This document shows, in pieces, positions 54,102 to 64,000 of a stretch of 64,000 nucleotides of DNA. Both the position numbers and the translations under genes were made by a program. The notes beneath the pieces are model-generated. The model was not told where the DNA came from. It was given only the letters and a program-made list of their open reading frames with translations, and searched no databases. The first letter of the stretch is position 1; each line of letters begins with the position of its first letter. Source of the DNA: Hemerocallis citrina (Eukaryota; Streptophyta; Magnoliopsida; Asparagales; Asphodelaceae); assembly GCA_017893485.1 (NCBI GenBank), contig JACEHZ010000367.1, forward strand, positions 494,664-558,663, read 5' to 3'.

Positions 54102-55500
54102 TTTTTTTGATGAAACGGATAGAGTCAAACGACTTCAGCCAGGCAATCAATAAATAATATGTAACTTTAGAAGACGGGTTTTACCAGAAGTAAAACAAAA
54201 AAGCAGAGAAAACTCCTAACAAAGCGGAGTAAGAACAAATCTCCAAACTAGCTGCTACATAGTAACAAATAAATACGCAATACAATAGAGACCGAGAAAG
54301 AGGCTTCAGAGGGTATAGAAAAAGGAGCCAGCGACTGAAGCGGGCTACTGATGGTGGATCTGCCGACCTAGCCTCAGCCCGGAGAGCGGACGCGCACCGG
54401 ACTCTCCCTTCGCGGCATCACACAATAAAACCAACGGGGGAAATCTCGCAACTGCCACAGATGGGGACGCAAGACCACCCAAAGGAGAAGACTCGCTGGA
54501 CGCAAACGTCGCCACACCGCCGATGACAGACAATAAAAGGCTGGAGAAGGGGTGCGATAACATGACTAGGCCCCTACTACATAGCCCAGTCCCTAGATAA
54601 ACCAAAGAGAAGGTGGCTTCACAAAAAACATCAGCCAAAACCCCTCCAACCCATCCCAAACCATACAAAGAAGTAAATAGCATCACTAACAACAGCAAAA
54701 GAAATAACATGGACCTGCAGTAAGGTTCGGGAGCAAAAAAGAGGGAATAGGCACGTCACTCTCCCAAAGAGGAATCCATAGTACCAAAACACCCTCAACA
54801 CTGCTCAATAAACGCAGTGAAACAAAAGGGACACCGCAATGATCCCCAAAACCATAGCCATCCAGACAAAAGCAGCGTAAAGAAGTTTAGAGCACTTCAT
54901 ACAGTGTCAAAGAAAAAAAGAAGGAAACTACAGTTACGTAGAGATCAGAAAAGCAAACACATAAAAAATCAGTCATAACCCAACCTATAGCCAAACACAA
55001 ATGACGAAACAGATAAAGAAGAGCAATAAACACTTCCAAAAAGGCCGAAGCCCAGAGCAACAAGGGAAAGAGTAATGGAAGCACAACCCAGGCACAGAGC
55101 AGCCTGCAGCTTAAGAAACATCAGATACTATAGGTTAGTAGACCGATAATTACAATCAAAACAGACAACCAAAATATCCAGACCAAAAGCATCCCAGTCA
55201 AAGCCAACGATTGCGTCTCAAACATCTTGACAGCAACTAAGAAAAGGCCCAGAGGACCCAAAAGGGGGAGAGTCAGAATCACAAAAACCAAAGCCAGAAC
55301 ACCCTGCTGCTCCCTTACGGGGAGGTCAACCCTGCGAGCAAAAGAGAGAGAGGAAAAGAAATGGTCAGCGCAAAAGTAACAAAATTCAGCGGTTATAAAG
55401 CATGAAGGTTGCTAAGACAAAGAACAGATTCGTTTAATTTTTGATAAGCCAGAGAAACACTGGCTTTGAAGTTTGGGCCCGAAGCCCAGAGCTTAAAGAG
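54102..55500 (-). other. LINE 3' untranslated region
   Basis: About 1.4 kb after ORF2 with short frames only; the frame 54710-54345 has hydrophobic runs but no recognised domain. It ends in the A tail. Confidence 0.6.
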
Positions 55501-55513
55501 AAGTAAGAGTTCA

Positions 55514-58500
55514 TCAATCATAGACGCTATCGAGGAGCTGCGATGCTGGAACAACGTTGTTCCTTTCCTTCCAAATGATCCAGATGATGGTTTGAACCGA
55601 CAACATCCACACGCTCCGAAACAAAGCGTTCGAGGGCTGATAAGACCAACAGGATGCTAATAGAGGAGGGATCGAACCAGTATCCCATGCCAGGGTGCAA
55701 ATCTTCCACAGAGGGAGGATGACGGGGCATCGAACAAAGAGATGGTTAACGTCTTCCGATTGCTGATCGCACAAAGGGCATAGTTGCCCCCAACCCAAAT
55801 TCCTTTTGTTAAGAACCTCAACGGTAAGTAATTTGTTATAAAACGCAAGCCAGGAGGTGATTTTCACCTTAAGGGGGGCACAGGAGTCCCAGAAAAAATG
55901 CGCAATCGGCGATTGAACACCTCTAGAGTTAAGGAAACGATAAAAAGATCTAACAGAGAAAACGCCAGCTGACGACCAACGCCAAGTGATTCCCTCCATA
56001 GGACTCCACGCGTAGTTATTGAGGGAGTCAATGAGATCATTAAAATCATCTGAGAGAGAGTGGGGAAGCTCAAACACAAACGGAATGATCCAATGTCGAG
56101 CATCGTCAATGACAATGAACGATTCCGCAACAGTAGCTGACGGGTTAGCAGCCAAGCGAAATAAAGAAGGGTACGCAGAGGAAAGTTTGGTGTTACCGAT
56201 CCACAAATCAGTCCAAAATTTAGCTGTAGACCCGTCTGAACAGGTGCGAGAGATACTACAATGGAAAGCTGCAGACGCCTTCCAGACCCCTTTCCAGAAA
56301 GGGGAGGCATGGCGAAAAACTGCCGGGGGGAACTCCCACCAGTTAAAAGACGAGGATCGATAATTCTTGACGCACCGAATCCAGGGTAAGTGATCGAGAT
56401 TATGAAATCTCCACAGCCATTTACCTAAGAGGGCAATGTTATGGTCCCTAAAATCCAACACACCTAGGCCCCCTTCCTCTTTGGAGGTGCAAATCAATTT
56501 CCAATGGGCAAGGTGGGAACCAGGTTTAAAGGAGGAAGACCCGGTCCAGAGAAAGTTACTTCTGATTTGATCAATTCTCTTGATCACCCAGGAGGGGATG
56601 AAGTAGAATGACATCAGGTAAAGAGGCATGGCCGAAAGCACTGAGTTAATAAGGATCAGCCTGCCACCTCGGGAGAGCACTTTACCGGACCAAACATTGA
56701 GCCTAGTTTCCACTTTATCAATAAGCGGGAACCAGTCAGCTCTAAGCAGCTTGCCCCATCGAAGGGGGATGCCTAAGTAGGATATCGGAAAGCAAGCGAT
56801 TGGACAATTAAAGAAATTGAACACCTCAACCTGGCGGTTTTGGGAACCGCTCAGCCAGAGAACAGAGGATTTTTGGAAATTGATAGTTAAACCCGATGCC
56901 ATTTCGAAACAGTAAAGGAGAAGTTTGAGGTTACGCAGGGAGTGGACGTTTGGTTTGGTGAAGATAATAGTGTTGTCTGCATATTGCAGGTTGAGCACCA
57001 CCTCAAAGTGGGGGGAAGATCCGAGGCCCTTGATCATTTGCAAGTTCCAAGCATTCCGAAGGAGCTTGCTAAACACGTCAGCTACGAGGAAAAAAAGGAG
57101 AGAGGAAAGGGGGTCCCCTTGACGGAAACCACATTTAATTTTGAACTTGTGACCTTCCGAACCGTTGATAATGATTGAAGAGGTACCAGAGTATAAGCTG
57201 GATTTAATCCAAGCAATCCATTTGGGGCCAAACCCATGGTAGATAAGGATGTCAAGGAGGAAATCCCAGTTAACGTTATCGTATGCTTTTTGGATGTCAA
57301 GTTTGAGGAGAATGCCCTCGGAGTGAGATCTGTGACAGTGGGAAATGATTTCCTGGGCCGAAGCCACACTATCAAGAATAAAACGATCCTTGATGAATCC
57401 CGATTGGGCAGAGTCGATTAGGGGGGAGATGATCGCGCCCAGTCTAGAGGAAAGGACTTTCATAATAATTTTGAATGATGTGTTGATCAAGCTGATGGGC
57501 CTGAAATTAGTCAACAAATGACCTCCCGTTATCTTGGGGATGAGGACAATGTGCGCATAATTGATGCGATCAAAAGAGAAATAACCCTGGTAAAGATCCT
57601 GAAACAATTTGAGGAGGTATTCCTTAAGCCAATCCCAAAATTTTTGGAAGAAGAAGGCAGGGAAACCATCAGGCCCAGGGGCTGAATCGCTTTTTAAAGC
57701 AAAGACAGCCGATTTAATTTCTTCCATAGAGAAAGGGGCTTCGAGAGAAGAAAGATCGTGAGCTTGGTTACCAAAAAGTTGGAACCAATCGAGCTCGATA
57801 GCGCGATATTTCTGCGAGCCAATAAGATTTTTATAGAAAGAAAGGAATTCTCGATGGATTTCTTCGTCAGTGGTGACGTCAACCCCTTGAACGGAGATAG
57901 AAGAGATACGATTGCAACGTTGCCTATGGGAGGCAAAGTTATGAAAGAAGGTGGTATTGGCATCACCCTCCTTCATCCAATTAATACGGGCTCTTTGAGT
58001 CCATTTAGTATGGTCTAGCTGGAGGATATCGGCGTAATCCTGCTTGCAAGAACGACGCTCCGATCGACAAGATTCCGACAAGGGACCTAGTTCTTCCATC
58101 TTATCGAAGGACTCGATGGATTGAAGAAGGAAGTTTTTAAGGAAGTTTGTGTTGTGTTGTCTCTCAGAACGCCAGATTTTGCACCGATGCCTGATAGCAT
58201 GAATCTTGAGGATGATGTTGCCCAGTCCAGATGAACCGGTGACCGAGGCAAGACATTCTGCCACCAGACTAACGAACAGTTGGTCTTGTAACCAGAGCTT
58301 TTCAAAGCGAAATTTGTGCTGGTGATTGAAATGAAAGTTGGAGAATAGAGCGATCGGAACATGATCAGAAGAAGGATTGGGGAGAGCCTGGGAGAATGAT
58401 TGGGGGAAATGGGCAATCCAGGTTTGCGAGACCAGGAAATGATCAAGTTTGGCAAACGTCGGAGGGTTATGCTGATTGGACCAGGTGAAAGACTTACCTA

Positions 58501-58585
58501 AAATTGGTAGATCGGATAATTGCAGCTCACGGATGCAATCATTAAAAAAGGCAAGATTGGGAATTAGAGTAGACTGGATTCGACC
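55514..58585 (-). pseudogene. LINE ORF2: endonuclease end, reverse transcriptase, zf-RVT
   Basis: The open frame covers 1059 codons. The endonuclease end has FTWSNQHNPPTFAKLDHFLV and SSDHVPIALF. The RT has SDSAPGPDGFPAFFFQKFWD, LIPKITGGHLLTNFRPISLI, SGFIKDRFILDSV, LLKLDIQKAYDNVNWDFLL, CGFRQGDPLSSLLFFLVADV and the catalytic box YADNTIIF, where YADD is usual. Thumb and linker (WSGKVLSRGGRLILINSVLS) lead to the zf-RVT end CPLCDQQSEDVNHLFVRC. The Asp-to-Asn change is one G-to-A step and should inactivate RT. Apart from this and a frameshift into the endonuclease, the protein is nearly undamaged. Confidence 0.93.
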
Positions 58586-59036
58586 TTTCGGAAACAAAAC
58601 GAGTGACGTTAAAGTCACCACAAAAGACACAGAGATCGCTGGAGAACTGATGTAACGAAAGGAATTCGTTCCAGAATAATGGCCGCCTCTCATAGGAGGA
58701 GGGGCTGTATACCGATATAACGGTGAGAGGACAATTGAATTGCGTCAAAAAAAGTTGGACAATAAGAAAGAAGTTAAGACGTTGCACCGCGATAAGCGAG
58801 AAGATCGTCTCTTTGAATCCAAAAAGGATCCCTCCCCTCGAGCCAATAGCGTCCAGTGAGATCCACTTGGAGATCATGGATCCGCCAATGGTGCCCAGGG
58901 TCAATTGAGAGGACGACTCCAATTTGGATTCTTGGATGGAAATCATGTCGCAGCGGGAAGAAGAAATTAAGTCAAAAATTTCCCGTTGCTTAGACGGGCA
59001 ATTCAGACCACGGATGTTCCAAGAAACACTAATCAT
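58580..59036 (-). pseudogene. LINE ORF2: apurinic-like endonuclease
   Basis: The likely ORF2 start is ATG at 59036: MISVSWNIRGLNCPSKQREI, then DMISIQESKLE, GGILFGFKE and VFCGDFNVTRF. SWN.RG, QE.K and GDFN are the metal-binding and catalytic motifs; the SDH motif comes after a frameshift near 58580 in the long frame. This enzyme nicks the target DNA to start reverse transcription. Confidence 0.9.
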
Positions 59037-59101
59037 GAGTCTGACTGTGCTCCAAGACTCTAAGACGTTCCAGCTTCCTAAGGGAACGGATTCGGGGGGA
59101 G

Positions 59102-59665
59102 TCAGAAAGGGTCGATAAGAAAACCCATGTCCTGCGCAAGAGCAGCAAGATCGCTATTAGAGAGCGAGTCAAACATGGGGAAGTATAGGGACCCTAACTG
59201 ATTATGGGGAATCAGGGGTAAGAGAGACGACAATGGAAGCTGCATCTCAGGTTTGTCAGCACTGAAGCTAGCAGCAGGACTAGAGGCGTCGTGGATCATA
59301 GATTTTTTTTTAGCTATAAGGCGCGCGTTAGTTCTGATGAAACGTTGAGGCAACCGTAAGGGAAGCTTGCTCTCAGAGTCGAGGCTCCCCGACTCCTGAG
59401 AAGAAGAGGAAAGAGGGGACGAGGTGCCGGAGGTGATAGAAATCGAAGATTGGAAGAGAGCCTGAGACTGCTCTTTGGGATCTGCAGTGCAGCAATCCGA
59501 AGACAGGAGAGGAAAGGGGGTAGAGGGTTCCAAAATACTCTGGGCCTTCGTTGCAAGGGTTGGAGAAATCCAACCGCGGAACGAAGATCCGAACGGGTCG
59601 ACCCTAAGACATGGTCGGACCCGGAGTGGAACAGAAAAGGCGTGACCCAACAAACCCAAATGCAA
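59102..59665 (-). pseudogene. LINE linker frame between ORF1 and ORF2
   Basis: A 187-codon Ser/Pro/Leu-rich frame (ATKAQSILEPSTPFPLLSSD, SLSNSDLAALAQDMGFLIDP) lies between the ORF1 remnant and the endonuclease. It may be the C-terminal part of ORF1 in a shifted frame or a separate spacer protein. No RNA-binding motif is visible. Confidence 0.45.
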
Positions 59666-59734
59666 AAGCTTAAAGACACATTCTGCAACAAAGAGAAAAA
59701 CAACAGAGGAATCCTTAGCGGAAGGTAATGGAGA

Positions 59735-60122
59735 TACCTACTTGGCTTGACACTCGCGAGAAAGCTCCGCTTCCTCTTCTAACAGAAGGGGATCCTCATC
59801 AACCCAAGCGGACTCTTTGGAAGATGGCGAAGGCTTGAGTTTGGAGGAAGAGAATGCTGGATCAGAATGCTTAGGAGTGGGGAAGTGAGCGAGCTGTTGG
59901 AATTGCTCCTAGTCCGACGCGAAGTACGGGTTAACCTCCCAAGCTGGCCAAGGAGAAGATTGCTTCTTACTCTTAGTCGGAGGGGTGGACGTCTCCACCG
60001 CAAGAGCGGGACAATGCAAAATCATCAGCGGGGCCTTTGGGGGAAGAGGAGGGGTAGCTGCAGCGAGCACGGGTGCGGAGACAGAAGCAGAAGAGGCTCC
60101 CTTCGCTGCTTGCAGCTCCGGG
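59735..60122 (-). pseudogene. LINE ORF1 remnant
   Basis: One frame reads NPYFASD, a TAG, EQFQQLAHFPTPKHSDPAFS, then ESAWVDEDPLLLEEEAELSR and ECQAK with a TAG at about 59738. The TAG stands where Gln would fit (C to T). The N-terminal part is missing at the 5' boundary of the element. Confidence 0.5.
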
Positions 60123-60138
60123 GAAATATTGGGTTATT

Positions 60139-60698
60139 AATAACTAGTAATTTACATGTGCAATGCACGTCCTAATAAATTTAATTTTTTAAAAGTAAAA
60201 ATTCAGATATAGTGTGAGTTTGAACCTGAAACCTTCTTTATATTAGTTATGTACGTGTATTGCACATATTGGTAGATTTACAAAAGACACGAAGGCCTTC
60301 TCCCATTATAGTATTAGAGATTACTATGGAGATGCAACATACGCATCAAATTTTACGTTGAGAAGGGAATGAGCTTTGATAAGAGTTTGTTACCACACAT
60401 ATGAAGTAAAACGTAGGTTTTAAGATCATTATTCAAAGAGCTCACAACAAGTATGCATATAATGCTCAAACACTAAATGAGTACCATTTTATTTCCCCTT
60501 CCTATAACATGATGTTCTGGGATTTCGGGCTTTCGAAGTAACCCTTGATATTATTCAATGATAAGTTAGAATTAAAATGTGGGTTTAGCAAGTAAAATAG
60601 AAAAAGCAAGATACATGGAGATAAAAACAAAAAAATGGGCACAACCCATTTCCTATGAATTTGATTTCTACCCTTTCTTCATCCTAAAATCAATGCAT
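60139..60698. other. Unassigned DNA with a short inverted repeat
   Basis: TACATGTGCAATGCACGT (60153-60170) is mirrored by ACGTGTATTGCACATATT (60253-60270), 15 of 18 bases, making a 118-bp foldback that may be a small MITE. No TSD or gene is evident in the rest. Confidence 0.45.
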
Positions 60699-60718
60699 TT
60701 AGAGCAGCTCCAACCGAG

Positions 60719-60809
60719 ACTATTTTGGTGTGAAAACGACAAAAATGGCACTGGAGGCGCTCGATACTATTTTGGTGTGAAAACGACAAAAATGGCACTG
60801 GAGGCGCTC
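60719..60809. repeat. 47-bp tandem duplication near the Harbinger end
   Basis: ACTATTTTGGTGTGAAAACG and the following 24 bases occur at 60719-60762 and again at 60766-60809, identical. Confidence 0.95.
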
Positions 60810-61202
60810 CAATCGAGCGCCATTTTCAGCACCATTTTTGGCGATTTTGTTCCTGGTGCGGCGTGCTATTTCTAGAGTGCTACTGTTCACCGGCGCTGTT
60901 TCTTTTAATTGTAAATTTTCTATAAAAAAACCCTACGGTTTAGTTAAATTTGTTCTTTAGTCCCAAATGTATTATTTAAGACTAAATTAATTTTATTTCA
61001 ATGACCATTTTAGAAGTTATTTAATTGTTCTATATTTTACATTGTACTGATATTGATTTTTATATTTAGCACAATTAATATTTAAAAATAATATGAAATG
61101 AGCATTAACTGATATCAAACATTCAAACTTACATTACAATAAAAATTACATAGATATTAAAATTGAATTGATGCTCAGACAAAATATGAAAAAATACATA
61201 AT

Positions 61203-62230
61203 TCAACAACATAACATATAATAAACCGGCAATTTAGAAATCTGGTAAACTGCTTCCAGATCCTCCAATATCATTGAAATATTGCCCAAGGGCATTAGTG
61301 CTAGAAGATGGATCGGGTTGTTGTTGTTCAGCTTTTTTTTGTGAATAATTTTGACTTGTTGAGCTAAAAAATAATCACGCATAGTCGGATTAGTAATGGA
61401 ATTCAAATATTTTAATAAAATTTTATTTTCTTCTCTCTCTTTTTTCAATGCCAACTGTTGCCATTGGATTTCCCATTGCTCCTGCCTGTCAAAGCTTGTC
61501 TTTTATAACATCTCAACCAGCTGTTGATTATCTTCTCTAATATCGTTTAAATTTACATCATTTTTCCTTTTTAACTTGGATTTTTCACCCCGATGGGTCG
61601 TTCAGACGAAGTACAACCAAAATTGAGTTCATCTAAATTGGGAGCAAAAGATGATTGGCCAGGAGATGATATGGGAGATTCATGAGTGAGATTATCGAAC
61701 TGTGATTAGCCATAGTTGACGTGACTGATTCGACCATTTTGTCTTATAGTGGGGATGCTATCTTCATAATTTTCAAAATCATTAACTATATTCCAAACAT
61801 GATCAAATTTGAAACCTTTCTTAAACTTGGGATCTTGCATGAACAACTCTTTTGCTCGACATAACTGCAAATTAATGTAAACATAATGTTAAAAAGTAAT
61901 CGGACTGACATTAATAATAGTGAAAAAATGTAAAAAAAAGTATTCACAATATCTGCATCCGAAGCACTACCTAGATTCATATTCTCTATTTGTTTCAGGC
62001 TTGATTCATATTCTCCATTCAATTTCCTTACTTCATTCATTATAGCTTTAATTCAAGACTGCACCGATCGCTTTTTATGGTAATCACAACTCTGATCTCT
62101 TGATCTGTTGTACGTCTGCTCCACACGAGTCCAAAATTGATTTGGGACTAGTGAACACCCGTAATAGAATCTTGAGAAATTTCTAAATAAGTTTGGCAAA
62201 GGAGCACATCTTTACCAATAACATATCCAG
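61203..62230 (-). pseudogene. Harbinger ORF1-like protein (trihelix/MYB, NAM-associated)
   Basis: A start with MSIRSSGYVIGKDVLLCQTY, then NFWTRVEQTYNRSRDQSCDY is the MYB/trihelix-like DNA-binding part. NEVRKLNGEYESSLKQIENM and ASDADI follow, then an AG-ending intron (about 61952-61867), then AKELFMQDPKFKKGFKFDHV and WNIVNDFENYED, FAPNLDELNFGCTSSERPIG, and a C-terminal coiled coil LKYLNSITNPTMRDYFLAQQ. Stops near 62110, 61700 and 61590 disable it. In these elements ORF1 works with the transposase to bind element ends. Confidence 0.78.
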
Positions 62231-62339
62231 AAGATCGGATAGACATTTTCTTTTTCCAGATAATGACCGAGAATAAAAATATGAGGAAGATGTTGGTTTG
62301 CAGAACTAGCGAAGATTTCTATATGTAGGAAAATAAGAA

Positions 62340-62960
62340 TCTTAAGAATCTTATGCATTGAAACGGCTTTATGAAGAATCCAATGCAGTCAAAGAGATTT
62401 ACACTAGATGCGATGGATTCAAACAGTTTTACACTCGGAACAATGTAGTCAAACAACTTTTTAGGAAGAATCAACAAAGCATTCAAACTGGTCTACATTA
62501 ACACTAATGCATTGAAACAACTTTACACTAGGACCAATGCATTCAAACTGCTTTACATTAGGACCAATGCATTCAAACATCTTTTAAGAAAGAATCTGAT
62601 GCATTCAAACTGGTCTACACTCAGACCAATGCAGGTCACCCATTTTAAAGAAAGAATCAAATGCATTCAAACTGGTCTACACTAGGACCAATGCATGTAA
62701 CATATTTTAAGAAAGAATTCAATGCATTCAAACTGCTTTACACTAGGACCAATACATTCAAAACTGGTCTACAATATGACCGATGCATTCAAACTGGTCT
62801 ACACTAGGACCAATGCAGGTCACACATTTTCAAAGAAAGAATTCAATGCATTCAAACTGGTCTACACTAGGATCAATGCATGTAACAACTTTACACTAGG
62901 ACCAATGCAGGTCAAACAACTTTATTGAAAGAATCCAATACATGAAAACATATTTACACT
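62340..62960. repeat. ~30-35-bp minisatellite between the Harbinger genes
   Basis: Imperfect head-to-tail copies of AATGCATTCAAACTGGTCTA plus CACTAGGACC fill the space between the divergent genes, with occasional AAGAAAGAATC insertions. More than twelve copies are visible. Confidence 0.9.
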
Positions 62961-63080
62961 TACTATAAATAACATACTACACTATGATCCAACAAAAAAT
63001 TCAAACTCCTTTTCTAATTTTCTTCTTCTACCTTCCATAAAAAAATTTAAAAGAACTTATCTAATACCTTCACTTGGAAA

Positions 63081-63358
63081 ATGAATTTTGATATTGGAGG
63101 TCTATCTAATGTAGCAAATTCCAGTTCCTCTTCGGATGACGACAGTGAGACATTAGGGATGGGTGTTATGGTAGGAATTGATGCCTCCGAAATGGCCATA
63201 TATCAAGCGACCGACCACAGCAATAGGATCATCGACAAATATTTCAATCAACAAAGCAACCATGTGGCTTGATTTCTGGTCATGTGGTGATCAATCGCGA
63301 TCGGGAAACTGCGGATCACAATTTAATATAGAGAACCCACGCTACAGTGATGTCATGT
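63081..63358 (+). pseudogene. Harbinger transposase N-terminus, cut by an LTR
   Basis: The frame starts MNFDIGGLSNVANSSSSSDD, an acidic Ser-rich start, then IYQATDHSNRIIDKYFNQQS. After a frameshift the text reads VINRDRETADHNLI and ENPRYSDVM, matching the N-terminal signature of PIF/Harbinger transposases (PRDREAAxxRL..NPxY). The catalytic DDE domain would follow but the LTR at 63359 interrupts. Confidence 0.65.
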
Positions 63359-64000
63359 TGTAACACCCCAATTATTTATTTATTTTTTATTTCTTTTATT
63401 TTTATAAATAGTCTCTATCCAAAAGATCTCTAACATAATTTATGACTTATCTAAACCCAGTCTTATTTAGAAAAATACTCATAGATATTTATTAAAAATT
63501 TCGGCAGAATTTTCCCTGAAATATTAGTCCTTTTACAGATTTTCCTTACGGAAATCTGTAAACAATTACAAAAATCAATGCACCTGTAATATATATCAAT
63601 CCCCAGGCTAAATCATTTAACATCACACAAGCAATAATAAATATGGCTCTGGGGGCATAATACTTCATAACATGCAAGATACAATTTAAAAACCAAAAAT
63701 TCTTTGGAAAACTTATATGAGTTTTAGAAAAACTTTAGAAAAACCTTTTCAAAAATCAACCACAGAACCCAATACTCCACAACGAGGTGGGTACGGGCTT
63801 TTATACTTCATCACAGCACTATATATATCCTTACACCTTACAGTTATACACATAATCTACCATAATACAAAATAATACATCAACTATACCCATATTCACA
63901 TATAATACATACAAATATATATCCCAATTACTACGAGCAAAGTATAGACACCTAACCTCAACAATTATCTCACATCGCTACTACCAAAACTTGTAGGAGA
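63359..64000. mobile_element. Start of another LTR (element K)
   Basis: TGTAACACCCC at 63359 follows the transposase directly; the five bases before it, CATGT, should recur beyond the window if this is an insertion. About 640 bp of AT-rich sequence without coding motifs reach the window end. It resembles the long-LTR gypsy families here in its end only; orientation is not determined. Confidence 0.65.

Larger units (their letters stand above)
54102..60122 (-). mobile_element. Nearly complete plant L1-type LINE
   Basis: Flanked by the 16-bp TSD GAAATATTGGGTTATT (54086-54101, 60123-60138). The 3' end, on the plus strand at 54102, is a T run, so the element has a short poly(A) tail on the minus strand. 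In order: ORF1 remnants (60122-59735), a linker frame (59665-59102), endonuclease (59036-58580), RT and zf-RVT (to about 55514), 3' UTR to 54102. GC content is clearly higher than around it. The 5' end begins inside ORF1-like sequence, so a modest 5' truncation is likely. Confidence 0.93.
60702..63358. mobile_element. PIF/Harbinger transposon, right end lost
   Basis: The left end is GAGCAGCTCCAACCGAGA after TTA (60699-60701). It contains an ORF1-like MYB/NAM-associated pseudogene on the minus strand (61203-62230) and the start of a transposase on the plus strand (63081-63358), transcribed away from each other. The LTR at 63359 interrupts the transposase, so the right inverted repeat is not in the window. 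Two-gene structure and TTA target support PIF/Harbinger. Confidence 0.8.

Noticed and set aside
54345..55084. Hydrophobic frames resembling membrane proteins
   Set aside because: They lie in the LINE 3' UTR, have no relation to known LINE proteins and are composition effects.
59314..59703. Separate secreted-protein gene (MFFSLLQNVSLSFCIWVCWV)
   Set aside because: Lies wholly in the LINE between ORF1 and ORF2, overlaps a longer frame and has no support.
62340..62960. CRISPR-like array
   Set aside because: Repeats are imperfect, have no unique spacers of constant length, and lie between genes of a plant transposon.

Overview
This window is nuclear DNA of a flowering plant in which I find no intact host gene. 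The evidence is the density of plant-type LTR retrotransposons (long-LTR Ty3/gypsy with tRNA-iMet primer sites, a Tat-like gypsy, a SIRE-like copia), plant L1-type LINEs with zf-RVT ends, PIF/Harbinger DNA transposon remains and MITEs, all AT-rich and nested in one another. I cannot name the species. Coordinates of insertions below come from target-site duplications (TSDs) that I read directly.

Layout. 1-1537: decayed fragment of a DUF3444 (DnaJ-associated) gene, minus strand. 1538-20212: an old Ty3/gypsy element G (minus strand) whose 3' LTR holds a LINE fragment (1948-2786) and whose reverse transcriptase is split by two solo LTRs: A (6637-9982, TSD CAATA) and B (10260-17097, TSD AATGC); B is itself split by solo LTR C (13035-16090, TSD GTATT) and carries a MITE (10565-11237). 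20208-22073: a foldback segment, unassigned DNA and a LINE reverse-transcriptase relic. 22066-24640: a ~110-bp tandem repeat split by solo LTR D (22533-24141, TSD GTTGC). 24640-about 52900: a Tat-like gypsy H (minus strand), split by gypsy F (28673-50354, plus strand, TSD CATAG), whose 3' LTR is split by the SIRE-like copia E (37254-47077, minus strand, TSD CAATT). 52900-64000: unassigned DNA with a MITE (53403-53989), a nearly complete LINE (54102-60122, minus strand, 16-bp TSD), a PIF/Harbinger element with divergent ORF1 and transposase (60702-63358), cut by the start of another LTR (63359-64000).

The elements are inactive as they stand: stops look mostly like C-to-T or G-to-A changes, and catalytic residues are altered (RT FIDD to FIND in G, YADD to YADN in the LINE, protease DTG to DTR in F). 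LTR pairs compared by eye over short stretches differ by about 9-10% (G), 4% (F) and 3% (E), which fits the nesting order.

The most unusual signal is a short palindrome, AGTCGACT with variable outer bases (core GTCGAC), that recurs in A, D and E. In D and E it nearly always comes in pairs whose centres lie 18-22 bp apart, mostly 21-22, close to two turns of DNA, with unrelated spacer sequence. It lies in LTRs, untranslated DNA and coding sequence, where it is read in two different frames. Four related LTR families also share an arrangement of a fast-changing tandem repeat followed by a conserved block, and two carry tRNA-like segments.
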